A DNA stretch of 64,000 nucleotides from Amarobacter sp035326025 (GTDB lineage Bacteria; Chloroflexota; Dehalococcoidia; Tepidiformales; Tepidiformaceae). Below the pieces are notes generated by a model. The model was not told the DNA's origin. It saw only the letters and a program-made list of their open reading frames with translations, and did no database searches. A program made the position numbers and the translations under genes. The stretch lies in assembly GCA_035326025.1 (NCBI GenBank), contig DAOKYT010000005.1:13251-77250 (forward strand), read 5' to 3'. Positions within the stretch are counted from its first letter, which is position 1; the number at the start of each line of letters is the position of its first letter. Positions 41,681 to 49,734 of this stretch are shown here, piece after piece.

Positions 41681-43146
41681 CCTTTCACCGACTTCAACTG
41701 CGGGAAGAGGATGACGTCGCGGATGGAATCCTGCTCGGTGAGGATCATCAGCAGCCGGTCGATGCCCATGCCGAACCCGCCGGTTGGCGGCATGCCGTGT
41801 TCGAGGGCGAACAGGAAGTCCTCGTCGATCAGTTCGGCCTCATCGTCGCCGGCGGCCTTGAGCCGCGCCTGTTCCTCGAAGCGGGCCCGCTGCTCGATGG
41901 GGTCGTTGAGCTCGGTGTAGGCATTGCCCGCCTCGAACCCGCCGATGAACACCTCCCAGCGCTCCACCAGCCGCGGATTATCCGCCCGCCGCTTGGCCAG
42001 GGGCGAAAGCTCAACCGGGTAGTCCATCAGGAACGTCGGCTGGATGAGGTTGGGCTCGACGTAGTGCGACATCGCCTCGTCGACCAGCTTGCCGTAGCCG
42101 GCATTCGGCGGGAGATCGAGACCGCGGCGTTCGAGCTCAGCGCGCAGGGTGCCGGCGGTCGAGAATTCATCGAGCTCCAGCGCGCCGTACTCGCGGAGCG
42201 CATCGTGGAGCGTGATCCGCCGCCATGGACGCTGGAAGTTGATCTCCTGTCCGCGGAAGGTGAAGGTATCCCGGCCCAGCACTTCGCGCGCGACCGAGCT
42301 GACCATCTCCTCGACCAGCATGGAGATGTCGTGGTAGTCGGCATAGGCCTGGTAAAGCTCGATCATGGTGAACTCGGGGTTGTACTTTGCCCCCAGGCCT
42401 TCGTTCCGGAAGATGCGGCCCATCTCATACACCCGCTCGAAGCCGCCCACCACCATCCGCTTCAGGTAGAGCTCGAGGCTGATGCGCAGGTGGCGCTCCT
42501 CTTCGAGCGCGTTGTAGTAGGTCGTGAACGGCCGGGCCGCTGCCCCACCCGCCTCCTCCTGCAACACCGGTGTCTCGACTTCGAGGAAACCGCGGGCATC
42601 GAGGAAGCGCCGGATGGCGGAAACCACTTTGCTGCGAACGATGAATCGCTGGCGTGTCTCCTCGTTCGCCATCAGGTCCAGGTAGCGCTTGCGCTGGCGA
42701 AGCTCGACATCGGCCAGGCCGTGGTACTTTTCGGGTGGCGCATGAAGCGCCTTGGCGAGCATGACCCACTGGGCCGCCTGGACCGTGGGCTGACCGGTGC
42801 GCGTCCGAATGGGCGTGCCCTTCACCCCGATGAAGTCTCCGAGATCGATAAGGCGCAGCGCCTCGTAGTTGGCCAGGGCGTTCTGGCGCATCAGCACCTG
42901 GATGCGGCCGCTCCCGTCGAGCAGATCGATGAACGTCGCCCGGCCCATGTCGCGCCTGGCCACCACGCGCCCCACGATATCGACTTCGATCCCCCCGACT
43001 TCGTGCTCTCCTTCCGGGAGCGCCTCCACGAGGAGGGTGACTTCCTCGGCCGTGTGGCTGCGGGTGACACGGGGCGGGTAGGGGTCGATTCCGGCGGCGC
43101 GCAGTTCCCCGATTTTCGCGACACGCTGCGCCATGAGCTCATCCAC
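41677..43146 (-). CDS. lysS: lysyl-tRNA synthetase, class II
   Basis: A 489-residue class II enzyme charging tRNA-Lys. The OB-fold anticodon domain covers residues ~50-150 (VDIVGRVVARRDMGRATFIDL). The catalytic domain has motif 1 in FLDARGFLEVETPVLQ, motif 2 in RVYEMGRIFRNEGLG and motif 3 in GMPPTGGFGMGIDRLLM. GTG 43146 is chosen because AGGGG lies eight bases upstream and the protein then begins as expected (DELMAQRVAKIGELRAAGIDPYP); GTG 43164 adds six residues. It is co-transcribed with greA upstream. Confidence 0.96.
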   Translation of the reverse strand: MDELMAQRVAKIGELRAAGIDPYPPRVTRSHTAEEVTLLVEALPEGEHEVGGIEVDIVGRVVARRDMGRATFIDLLDGSGRIQVLMRQNALANYEALRLIDLGDFIGVKGTPIRTRTGQPTVQAAQWVMLAKALHAPPEKYHGLADVELRQRKRYLDLMANEETRQRFIVRSKVVSAIRRFLDARGFLEVETPVLQEEAGGAAARPFTTYYNALEEERHLRISLELYLKRMVVGGFERVYEMGRIFRNEGLGAKYNPEFTMIELYQAYADYHDISMLVEEMVSSVAREVLGRDTFTFRGQEINFQRPWRRITLHDALREYGALELDEFSTAGTLRAELERRGLDLPPNAGYGKLVDEAMSHYVEPNLIQPTFLMDYPVELSPLAKRRADNPRLVERWEVFIGGFEAGNAYTELNDPIEQRARFEEQARLKAAGDDEAELIDEDFLFALEHGMPPTGGFGMGIDRLLMILTEQDSIRDVILFPQLKSVKG

Positions 43147-43221
43147 GGTTCGTTCCCCTTCCACAATGCAAGCGGGCCGCTGCGCAGCGGCCCGGGATAT
43201 ACCATCGCAGACCGGCGGGGG

Positions 43222-43689
43222 TCAGTCGATTTTCAGCACCTTCACCTTGATCACGCCCCGGGGCACGTTGACTTCCACGACGTCGCCAACGGCCTTCCCG
43301 AGCAGTGCCAGGCCCACGGGCGATTCGTTGGAGATCTTCCCGTTGAGCGGATCGGCTTCGGGTGCCCCCACGATCTGGTAGTGCCGGGTCGCGCCATCCT
43401 GTTCGACCAGCACACCACTCCCGACGATCACCCGGCCAGAGTGGTGCGCGCCTTCCTCATCGATGATGCGGGCACGGCGGAGGATGTCCTCCACCTCGAG
43501 GATGCGGCCTTCGACACGGCCCTGCTCCATCTTCGCATCGTCGTACTCGGCGTCGTTCTGGCTCGTGCCCTGCCCCTGCGCGTTGTGGATCATCTCGGCG
43601 ACCTCACGACGGCGGGCGCGCAGCTCATCGAGCTCTTGTTCGAGCTTTGCTTTTCCTTCACGTGTCAACGGAACGGGCTTATCAGTCAT
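43222..43689 (-). CDS. greA: transcription elongation factor GreA
   Basis: A 155-residue factor that rescues backtracked RNA polymerase by stimulating transcript cleavage. The N-terminal coiled coil (LTREGKAKLEQELDELRARR) carries the acidic tip in SQNDAEYDDAK at residues 43-53. The C-terminal FKBP-like domain follows (IVGAPEADPLNGKISNESPVGLALLGKAVGDVVEV, read by its NGKIS-SPVG-ALLGK landmarks). Upstream lies a leader with an intrinsic-terminator-like hairpin. It is the first gene of a greA-lysS-nudix-serS operon. Confidence 0.97.
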   Translation of the reverse strand: MTDKPVPLTREGKAKLEQELDELRARRREVAEMIHNAQGQGTSQNDAEYDDAKMEQGRVEGRILEVEDILRRARIIDEEGAHHSGRVIVGSGVLVEQDGATRHYQIVGAPEADPLNGKISNESPVGLALLGKAVGDVVEVNVPRGVIKVKVLKID

Positions 43690-43723
43690 GTCGTACCCTA
43701 ACTGGCAACGGTGCCGCCAGAAC

Positions 43724-43756
43724 AAAAAGGGACTGAGGCCACGAACTGCCTCAGTC
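43724..43756 (-). terminator. terminator-like hairpin in the greA leader
   Basis: Reading leftward: GACTGAGGC, an 8-base loop, GCCTCAGTC, then CC and TTTTT (43728-43724). The 9-bp perfect stem begins only a few bases after the predicted start (near 43759), so it would terminate a ~35-nt RNA before greA (ATG 43689), an attenuator-like position. Confidence 0.65.
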
Positions 43757-43765
43757 TCCGGCGCG

Positions 43766-43795
43766 AGTATACCGGCGCGTAGCCATGCCCCGCAA
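43766..43795 (-). promoter_or_regulatory. greA promoter; -10 palindrome may also serve the divergent protease gene
   Basis: Leftward: TTGCGG (43795-43790), an 18-base spacer, TATACT (43771-43766). The core GTATAC is self-complementary, so the + strand reads TATACC at 43768-43773, 43 bases before the HtrA-like GTG at 43817. Confidence 0.6.
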
Positions 43796-43816
43796 ACCAC
43801 ACGAAAGGCCACTGGT

Positions 43817-45097
43817 GTGACGAACAACGACCCGGCGGTACCGGGCGGCCAGCCGGAAGACCCGTACCGGCCACCGTGGGAACGGCGCTTCCAATCTCCG
43901 GCGGGGCAGGACCTCGAATCTCCGCGCTCCGCGCCCGCCGGCGATCGTTCTCTAGCCGATGCCCTCAGGGGCGACCCGCTCCAACCCTCGCCTTCCCGGC
44001 CGGCCACGGGTGCCACCCGCTGGATTGGCCTCGGTGGCCTGGTGATCGCCGCCGCCGTGCTTGGCGGCGTGGTGGGGGGAGTCGTGGTGGCGGCGCTTGG
44101 CTCGTTCGGCGATGACTCAGGCGGGGAGCCGGATCCCGCCAACCACGTGGTGCTCACCGTCGAGCAGACCAGCGCAATCGCGGAAGTCGCCGCATCGGCC
44201 CGTGCCGGCGTGGTCCGAATCGAGAGCGTGAAGACCACCCTCACCGGCCAGGAACAGGACGTCGGGAGCGGGGTCGTCCTCGATACGAGCGGACACATCG
44301 TCACCAACGCCCACGTTGTCCTGGGGACCGATTCGCTCAAGGTCGTCCTGGCGGATGGCACCGAGCGGCCCGCCATCCTGGTTGGGCACGACTTCCCATT
44401 CACCGACGTCGCCGTCCTCCAGGTGGGCCCCGGGAACCTGGCGCCCATCCCGCCGGGCGATTCCGGTTCGCTCCGCCTCGGCGAAACCGTCATCGCCATC
44501 GGCAACCCTCTCGCCGAATTCGATGGCAGCGTCAGCGTCGGCGTCATCAGCGGCCTGGACCGCGTGCGCATCTTCGATGCGGTCCGCCAGGACGATCTCA
44601 TCCAGACAGATGCGGCGGTGAACAACGGCAACAGCGGCGGCGCCCTCCTCAATCTTTCCGGGCAGTTTGTTGGGATGCCTACCGCGGTCCTGCGGCAGTC
44701 GCGGTCGGGCTCGATCGTGGAGGGAATAGCCTTTGCGCTGCCGAGCAACCGCGTGCTCGACATCGCGAATCAGATCATCGCCGCCGGCGGCGCGCTCGAC
44801 CGGCCGAGCCTTGGGATCGAACACGTCGACATCACCGCCGAAAACCTTGCGCGTCTGCCCCGCACCGCCGTGAGCCAGGGGGCCCTCGTGGCCGCCGTCG
44901 CACCGGGTGGCCCCGCGGCCGAAGCCGGGATTCGTGTTGGCGATGTCATCACCAGCGTGGGAGACATCGATGTCGACCGTGAACTGCCGTTGTACAACGC
45001 GCTCATGGCCCATGCCCCCGGCGAAACGGTGCGGGTTGTCCTCAATCGGAATGGCCGGATAATCGAGGTCGAGGTTCGCCTTGGCAAACGTTCGTAG
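43817..45097 (+). CDS. membrane-anchored S1C serine protease (HtrA/DegP-like) with PDZ domain
   Basis: A 426-residue protease. Residues 1-65 are a Pro-rich cytoplasmic region, ~68-95 a transmembrane helix and ~115-320 the trypsin-like domain with His166 (TNAHVV), Asp197 (FTDVAV) and Ser273 (NNGNSGGALL). A PDZ domain follows (~335-420; GGPAAEAGIRVGDVITSVGDIDVD). This is the usual anchored DegS/HtrA layout for degrading or processing misfolded envelope proteins. GTG 43817 is the only plausible start in frame; the frame is open further upstream only as the reverse of greA. The next gene starts 33 bases on. Confidence 0.93.
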   Translation: MTNNDPAVPGGQPEDPYRPPWERRFQSPAGQDLESPRSAPAGDRSLADALRGDPLQPSPSRPATGATRWIGLGGLVIAAAVLGGVVGGVVVAALGSFGDDSGGEPDPANHVVLTVEQTSAIAEVAASARAGVVRIESVKTTLTGQEQDVGSGVVLDTSGHIVTNAHVVLGTDSLKVVLADGTERPAILVGHDFPFTDVAVLQVGPGNLAPIPPGDSGSLRLGETVIAIGNPLAEFDGSVSVGVISGLDRVRIFDAVRQDDLIQTDAAVNNGNSGGALLNLSGQFVGMPTAVLRQSRSGSIVEGIAFALPSNRVLDIANQIIAAGGALDRPSLGIEHVDITAENLARLPRTAVSQGALVAAVAPGGPAAEAGIRVGDVITSVGDIDVDRELPLYNALMAHAPGETVRVVLNRNGRIIEVEVRLGKRS

Positions 45098-45130
45098 GGG
45101 GTGGCCTCTGCCCCCGGGGTCACTTCGCGC

Positions 45131-46834
45131 ATGAGTCGCAGGGGCGGTCAGCTCCCCTGGGGCGCCGGGAGCAGTCCTGGCCTGTATGGCGGCCGCCGGT
45201 CCGGCGGCGGGTACGGGCGAATTGGCATGCTCGCCGCCATCGTCATCGGCGTGCTCGTCATCGCCTTCTTCCTGGTCAGCCGCGCCTGCGGCGGAGGGGC
45301 CGGGTGCGACGACCCCTACTGCCCGTCCGACCGCAATATCGCCGCCCCGGAAGGCTACCAGTTCGTCTCGAACATCTTCGCCTACAACCCGGAGAGCGGG
45401 GCCGTGCAGCCCGGGTTCGACCTCGTGGTCCAGGTCGCGCTGTCCGAACCGGTCGCCGAAGGCCAGGCGCTCAGCTTCTACCGCTACGTCGAAGAGACGA
45501 AGAACTGGGAGCCCATCGCACCCGCAATCCTGGATGCGCAGGGCAAGGTCGTCAGCGCAACCTTCACCGATGTGCCCGCGATCATGGCCGTCATGCGCCG
45601 CAACACCCCGGGGGGGAGCGTCGCGGCCTACCTGCCCCACAATGCCCGGCTTCACCCCGAGGCGGTGGGCCATGTGACCCTTGTCCATCCCATCGACTTC
45701 GCGCCAGCTGCCGATGGTTCCATCCAGGGTGAGCTGAGCTCCATTACCACCGACGGCTCATTCGAGATCTACCCCGTGATCGCCGCAAACGCCGGCACCC
45801 AGGGTGCTGTCGCAATTGTCGAGGCGATGCTGGCCAGCCCGGCCGCACGCACGAACCACGTGCGCCAGATTGTCGCCAGGGCCACCGAGGCGAATGTCCG
45901 CGGCATCGACATCGCCTATCTCGACCTGCCGGCCACTCAGCGCACGTCGTTCTCCCTCTTTATCGGCGAGCTTTACGAGGCCCTGCACGCACAGAACAAG
46001 CAGCTCACGCTCACCCTGCCCTCACCCATCAAGGTGCAGGACCGGATCGACGAAGGCGCGTACGACTGGGCCGCGCTCTCTCAGACTGCCGATCTCATCA
46101 AGCTCGCCCCCTTCCGCGACCAGGCCAGGTTCCGCCTGGACATGCCCGACATCCTCGCTCACCTGACCGGGCGGGTGCCGCCGGCCAAACTCCTCCTCAC
46201 CGTCTCGCCCTTTGCCACCGAGACCGGTGGCGATGTCATCCAGACCTATAAGCTCACCGATGCGATGAACATCGCGACCCAGATCGCCATCCGCGCCGAT
46301 GCCGATTCCATCACCACCTCGACGAACGTCGAAGTGGCAGGGACGAACATCGACCGGGACGAGAACCTCTCGGGCGTGCGCTGGTTCCCCGAGACCGCCT
46401 CGGTCGCCTTCAGCTATAAGCAGGCGCAGGGCGGCGGGAGCCGGACGGTCTACATCGAGAACTTCTTCAGCATCGGGTTCAAGCTCGAGCTCATCCCGAC
46501 CTACAAGCTGGGCGGCGTGGCCGTGGACGATGCCAGCGACGATCCCTACCTGGGGAATATCTGGTCGGCGCTCGTGCCGTTCATCACCAGCGGCCAGCCG
46601 ATCCTGCTCCGGCCAAACGAGACCGACCTCGAACCCAGGTGGGCCGCGAGCGGCGGGACCATCGAATCGACCCGGCGTGGGACGGCCAACTGGTTCACAC
46701 CCGCCGAACCTGGCACCTACACCATCAGCCTGACCCTGAGCGATGGCGTGGCGATGTTCGAAAACACCGTGCCGGTGAACGTGAAGGCGCGCGACCCGCG
46801 CACGCCGGCCGCCACCACCACACCGGCCAACTAG
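45131..46834 (+). CDS. membrane-anchored GH18-like (YaaH/chitinase-fold) protein, probably non-catalytic
   Basis: A 567-residue protein with a Gly-rich N-terminus, one transmembrane helix (~30-50, IVIGVLVIAFFLV) and a large external region. Segments such as NVRGIDIAYLDLP, a helix with FIGELYEALHAQNKQLTLTLPSP, TADLIKLAPF and LLLTVSPFA follow the strand order of GH18 barrels. The DxxDxDxE catalytic signature is only GIDIAYLDL, without the terminal Glu, so enzymatic activity is unlikely. A C-terminal Ig-like segment (~490-550) ends the chain. It may bind peptidoglycan or glycans. ATG 45131 was chosen; GTG 45101 is possible. It forms an operon with the protease and rsmD. Confidence 0.65.
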   Translation: MSRRGGQLPWGAGSSPGLYGGRRSGGGYGRIGMLAAIVIGVLVIAFFLVSRACGGGAGCDDPYCPSDRNIAAPEGYQFVSNIFAYNPESGAVQPGFDLVVQVALSEPVAEGQALSFYRYVEETKNWEPIAPAILDAQGKVVSATFTDVPAIMAVMRRNTPGGSVAAYLPHNARLHPEAVGHVTLVHPIDFAPAADGSIQGELSSITTDGSFEIYPVIAANAGTQGAVAIVEAMLASPAARTNHVRQIVARATEANVRGIDIAYLDLPATQRTSFSLFIGELYEALHAQNKQLTLTLPSPIKVQDRIDEGAYDWAALSQTADLIKLAPFRDQARFRLDMPDILAHLTGRVPPAKLLLTVSPFATETGGDVIQTYKLTDAMNIATQIAIRADADSITTSTNVEVAGTNIDRDENLSGVRWFPETASVAFSYKQAQGGGSRTVYIENFFSIGFKLELIPTYKLGGVAVDDASDDPYLGNIWSALVPFITSGQPILLRPNETDLEPRWAASGGTIESTRRGTANWFTPAEPGTYTISLTLSDGVAMFENTVPVNVKARDPRTPAATTTPAN

Positions 46835-46836
46835 CC

Positions 46837-47403
46837 ATGGCGCGCGCGCGGGGAGTCAGAATCGCCGGTGGCGTGGCGCGCGGCACGCCGCTCGTGGAAC
46901 CCCGTGGTGTGCGCCTGCGGCCCACCTCCGGTCTCGTGCGCGAGGCGGTCTTCAATATCCTCGGAGACCAGGTGGATGGCGCCCGCGTACTCGACCTGTA
47001 CGCTGGCACCGGGGCACTCGGCATCGAGGCGCTCAGCCGGGGAGCCGCCCACGCCACCTTCGTGGAGGGCGAAGCTGCATGCGTCGAGGCTATTCTCCAG
47101 AGCCTCAGCCGCACGGGTCTTTCCGGCCGGGCGACGGTGCTGCGGGGCCGGCTGCCGGCAGCGGCGGCGCGGCTCGAACCGGAAGCGTTCGACCTGGTGT
47201 TCCTCGATCCGCCGTATAACGACGAAGGCGCCGAGGAAACGCTCATGGCGGTGGCACGGCTCCTGGCGCCAGGGGGGACGGTCGTCCTCGAGCATGGAAG
47301 CCGCTACAATCCGCCAGAACGCCCTGGAGGTCTTCGCATTGCCGAGCGGAGGGTGTACGGCGATAGCGCTATCGCGCTGTACGTCCAACTGGAGGGGGCA
47401 TGA
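46837..47403 (+). CDS. rsmD: 16S rRNA (guanine966-N2)-methyltransferase
   Basis: A 188-residue SAM-dependent methyltransferase acting on the small ribosomal subunit. RIAGGVARGTPLVEP and RPTSGLVREAVFNIL are the RsmD N-terminal signature, VLDLYAGTGALGIEALSRGA is SAM motif I, and VFLDPPYND is the catalytic DPPY motif. ATG 46837 lies two bases after the preceding stop. Its stop overlaps coaD (ATGA), the very common rsmD-coaD pairing. Confidence 0.96.
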   Translation: MARARGVRIAGGVARGTPLVEPRGVRLRPTSGLVREAVFNILGDQVDGARVLDLYAGTGALGIEALSRGAAHATFVEGEAACVEAILQSLSRTGLSGRATVLRGRLPAAAARLEPEAFDLVFLDPPYNDEGAEETLMAVARLLAPGGTVVLEHGSRYNPPERPGGLRIAERRVYGDSAIALYVQLEGA

Positions 47404-47882
47404 GGATCGCAGTTTTCCCGGGTGGATTCGACCCCGTCACCAACGGTCACCTCGACCTGGTGACGCGGATGACCCACCTGTTCGATCGCGTGATTGTGGC
47501 CGTGGTGAAAGGACGCGATAAGGGGTCGCTATTCACCTGGGAGGAACGGATCGCGATGTTCGCCAGGGCTGTCGAACATCTCCCCACCGTCGAAGTCGAA
47601 GGTTTCGACGAAATGACCGTCGAATTTGCCAAGCGCAAGGGCGCCGTCGCCGTCGTCCGCGGCATCAGGGCCGTGAGCGACTTCGAGGCCGAGTTCGACA
47701 TGGCGCTGATGAACCGGAAGATGGCGCCGCACCTCGAATCGGTCTACCTCATGGCGAACCAGGAGTTCCTCTACATCAGCGCCAGCCGCATCCGCGAGGT
47801 ATCGAGACTCGGGTACGACGTCGCCGACCTGGTGCCGCCCCATGTGCGCACCGCACTGCGCGAACGCCTGGGACAGTCGTAA
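47400..47882 (+). CDS. coaD: phosphopantetheine adenylyltransferase
   Basis: A 160-residue nucleotidyltransferase for the penultimate step of coenzyme A synthesis. The nucleotide-binding T/HxGH motif appears as GGFDPVTNGHLDL near residues 8-20, and the second signature as YISASRIREVSRLG near 130. VVRGIRAVSDFEAEFDMALMNRK is the pantetheine-binding segment by pattern. The start overlaps rsmD by 4 bases. Confidence 0.97.
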   Translation: MRIAVFPGGFDPVTNGHLDLVTRMTHLFDRVIVAVVKGRDKGSLFTWEERIAMFARAVEHLPTVEVEGFDEMTVEFAKRKGAVAVVRGIRAVSDFEAEFDMALMNRKMAPHLESVYLMANQEFLYISASRIREVSRLGYDVADLVPPHVRTALRERLGQS

Positions 47883-47906
47883 GCTGTGAGCCCTGACGGG
47901 GCACAC

Positions 47907-48419
47907 ATGGAAATACTCGACCTCATCGATACGCTCGAAGAACTGGTCATCCAGTCCCGGCGGCTTCCCGTGGGCGGCAACCTCGTGGTCGACCGGAAGC
48001 GCATGCTCGATGTGATCGACCAGATGCGGCTTGCAGTGCCCGCGGATTTGCGCCAGGCACAGCAGGTCCTCGAGAGCCGGGACCAGATCATCGAAGAGGC
48101 CCACCAGGCGGCGCGCGCCACCATCGACCGCGCCGAGCAGGAACGCCGCCGCCGCCTGGACGAAAGCGCGATCGTTCGTGAAGCAGAGGACCGCAGTCAA
48201 CAAATGCTCATGGACGCCGAAGCGCGCGCGCGGCAGGTTATCGCGGAAGCGGATGCCACCGCGGCGGCCCACCTCAGCGAAGCCGCGGAAGCGGCAAGCA
48301 AGCAGCTCGATGATGCGGACCAGTACGCGTTCGAGGTGCTTCGCAGGCTCGAGAATCAGCTACAGGCATTCCTCGAATCGATCCGGCTTAGTATTTCCAG
48401 TCTCCAGGAAAAGCGCTAA
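47907..48419 (+). CDS. coiled-coil protein resembling ATP synthase subunit b / DivIVA-like
   Basis: A 170-residue, almost entirely helical protein. The first ~50 residues have MEILDLIDTLEELVIQSRRLP and DRKRMLDVIDQMRLAVP; the rest is a long charged coiled coil with Ala/Glu/Arg heptads (HQAARATIDRAEQERRRRLD). Proteins of this look commonly follow coaD in high-GC Gram-positive bacteria and Chloroflexota and are often misnamed ATP synthase B. Function is unknown, perhaps envelope or division scaffolding. ATG 47907 is favoured by an upstream GGGG; GTG 47886 adds seven residues. Confidence 0.75.
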   Translation: MEILDLIDTLEELVIQSRRLPVGGNLVVDRKRMLDVIDQMRLAVPADLRQAQQVLESRDQIIEEAHQAARATIDRAEQERRRRLDESAIVREAEDRSQQMLMDAEARARQVIAEADATAAAHLSEAAEAASKQLDDADQYAFEVLRRLENQLQAFLESIRLSISSLQEKR

Positions 48420-48549
48420 ACACCACCTGTCCCGCGCCATCCGCTACTGGAAGAACCCCCCATTTCGGCGTATCGTTTCTGCTGGAATCGCCACCTGTCC
48501 CATTCCTTGCGGGGAATCGTGGATCGGGGCAATGGAGGAACAGGTACAC
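48420..48549 (+). other. short intergenic region with 11-bp direct repeat
   Basis: CCACCTGTCCC occurs at 48423-48433 and 48491-48501. A TATCGT hexamer at 48471 could be a -10 box for the small basic protein gene that follows. Confidence 0.4.
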
Positions 48550-48804
48550 ATGGCAGAATTCACCGTGATCAAGGAATCCGAGGCACCGCGCCCCGCCCGC
48601 CAGACGGGCCGCCTGGCAGCACGCATGAGAGAGTACGAAAAGTACATCGAAGCTGTTCCCAACGGGAAGGTCGGCCGGCTCACTCCATCGCGCGGCGAAA
48701 CTGCCCGGGGCATCGCGCTCCGCATCAGCCGCGCAGCCAAGCGCATGGGCAAGACCAGCAACACCTGGGTTGTCGACGGAGTGGTCTACTTCAGCCTTTC
48801 CTGA
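48550..48804 (+). CDS. small basic protein of unknown function
   Basis: An 84-residue, Lys/Arg-rich protein. The first ~20 residues are probably extended, 25-40 a helix (AARMREYEKYIEAVPNGKVG), then a basic helix (RGIALRISRAAKRMGK) and a final strand (TWVVDGVVYFSLS). The layout would suit a nucleic-acid-binding protein, but no family is recognised. GGAGG lies ten bases before ATG 48550; ATG 48532 in the same frame is an alternative that would put that GGAGG inside the gene. A strong hairpin terminator follows. Confidence 0.6.
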   Translation: MAEFTVIKESEAPRPARQTGRLAARMREYEKYIEAVPNGKVGRLTPSRGETARGIALRISRAAKRMGKTSNTWVVDGVVYFSLS

Positions 48805-48827
48805 ACGAACCGGCCCGACAAAATGAA

Positions 48828-48859
48828 CAGAGGGAGTGACAGTGTTGTCACTCCCTCTG
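48828..48859. terminator. bidirectional hairpin terminator
   Basis: A perfect 14-bp stem (CAGAGGGAGTGACA / TGTCACTCCCTCTG) with a GTGT loop lies between two convergent genes. The leftward side is followed by TTCATTTTG, a modest U-tract; the rightward side has none. Confidence 0.75.
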
Positions 48860-48887
48860 CATCTCTCAAACGCGCCCGGCTGGCTTG

Positions 48888-49571
48888 CTAGTGCCGGTCC
48901 GCCGCTGCCCGTTCCTCACTCGACACGATGGCGAATGATGGCACCTCGCGGCGCCCACCGTTTCGCGGTGCGGCAGCAACCGGTTCGCGGGCAGGCACGG
49001 TGCTCTCCTCCGTGGGCTTCGCTGGCGCCACCGGGGCGCCCGCCCGGACTGCTTCGGCAACGACAGCCTTCTGCGTGGTATCCACCGTCCCGGAAAGCGA
49101 AGCACCTTCCTCCACCACCAGCGTCGCTGCCTTGATGGTGCCCGTCACGACGGCGGTCGCCGCGAGCAAGAGCCGTCCACTGCACACGATATCGCCCTCG
49201 AGGCGGCCGCGGATGTGGGCCTCCCGCGCCTGGATGCGCGCCCGGGCTGACGCGTCCTTCTCGATTGTGAGCACGCCCCGGCAGAACACCTCGCCACTGA
49301 CCGACCCTTCAACGCGCAGGTCGTGGTCCGTCTCGTACCGTCCGTCGAAGGACGAGTGGCGATCGACCAGGCTTTCGGAGCGAGTTTCGAGGGGGCCGCG
49401 CTCATCGCCCGTTCCACCCGCGGCAACACTTTCCCTCTGGCGCCGCGGGGCCAGTGCATCGGGCTGGAATTCGCTATAGTCGTCGCCCGGCTCAACGCCA
49501 AACGACTCGTTTTCGTACCGGGTCACGGAATCCGGGTAGCGGACGTCGCGGGGGGACTTTTTCAGTTGCAC
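48888..49571 (-). CDS. bactofilin (polymer-forming cytoskeletal protein)
   Basis: A 227-residue protein. The central ~105 residues (about 65-170) form the bactofilin right-handed beta-helix: HSSFDGRYETDHDLRVEGSV, GEVFCRGVLTIEKDASARA, IRGRLEGDIVCSGRLLL and ATLVVEEGASLSG. Flanking N- and C-terminal regions are charged, Pro/Ala-rich and probably disordered. Bactofilins self-assemble into filaments on the membrane and organise cell-wall or stalk machinery. GTG 49571 is supported by a strong AGGAGG four bases upstream. It is transcribed leftward after leuS, with a terminator between them. Confidence 0.88.
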   Translation of the reverse strand: MQLKKSPRDVRYPDSVTRYENESFGVEPGDDYSEFQPDALAPRRQRESVAAGGTGDERGPLETRSESLVDRHSSFDGRYETDHDLRVEGSVSGEVFCRGVLTIEKDASARARIQAREAHIRGRLEGDIVCSGRLLLAATAVVTGTIKAATLVVEEGASLSGTVDTTQKAVVAEAVRAGAPVAPAKPTEESTVPAREPVAAAPRNGGRREVPSFAIVSSEERAAADRH

Positions 49572-49711
49572 AGGTCCTCCTGGATTCGGAAGGGCACACC
49601 CGCGCCAAGCGACGGGCGGGCCCGGCTCTTTGCACCATAGACGCGCGTCCACCACCCGTCCACCAGCGTTTCGTAAAACTTCGGCAACGCGGGCAACCCT
49701 GGGTTAAGCGC

Positions 49712-49729
49712 AAAATCCCGGGGCCCCGG
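49712..49729 (-). terminator. terminator after leuS
   Basis: Leftward, CCGGGGCCCCGG (a perfect 12-base palindrome inside a longer GC-rich stem) is followed by GATTTTG, six bases after the leuS stop. Confidence 0.5.
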
Positions 49730-49734
49730 CGCCA

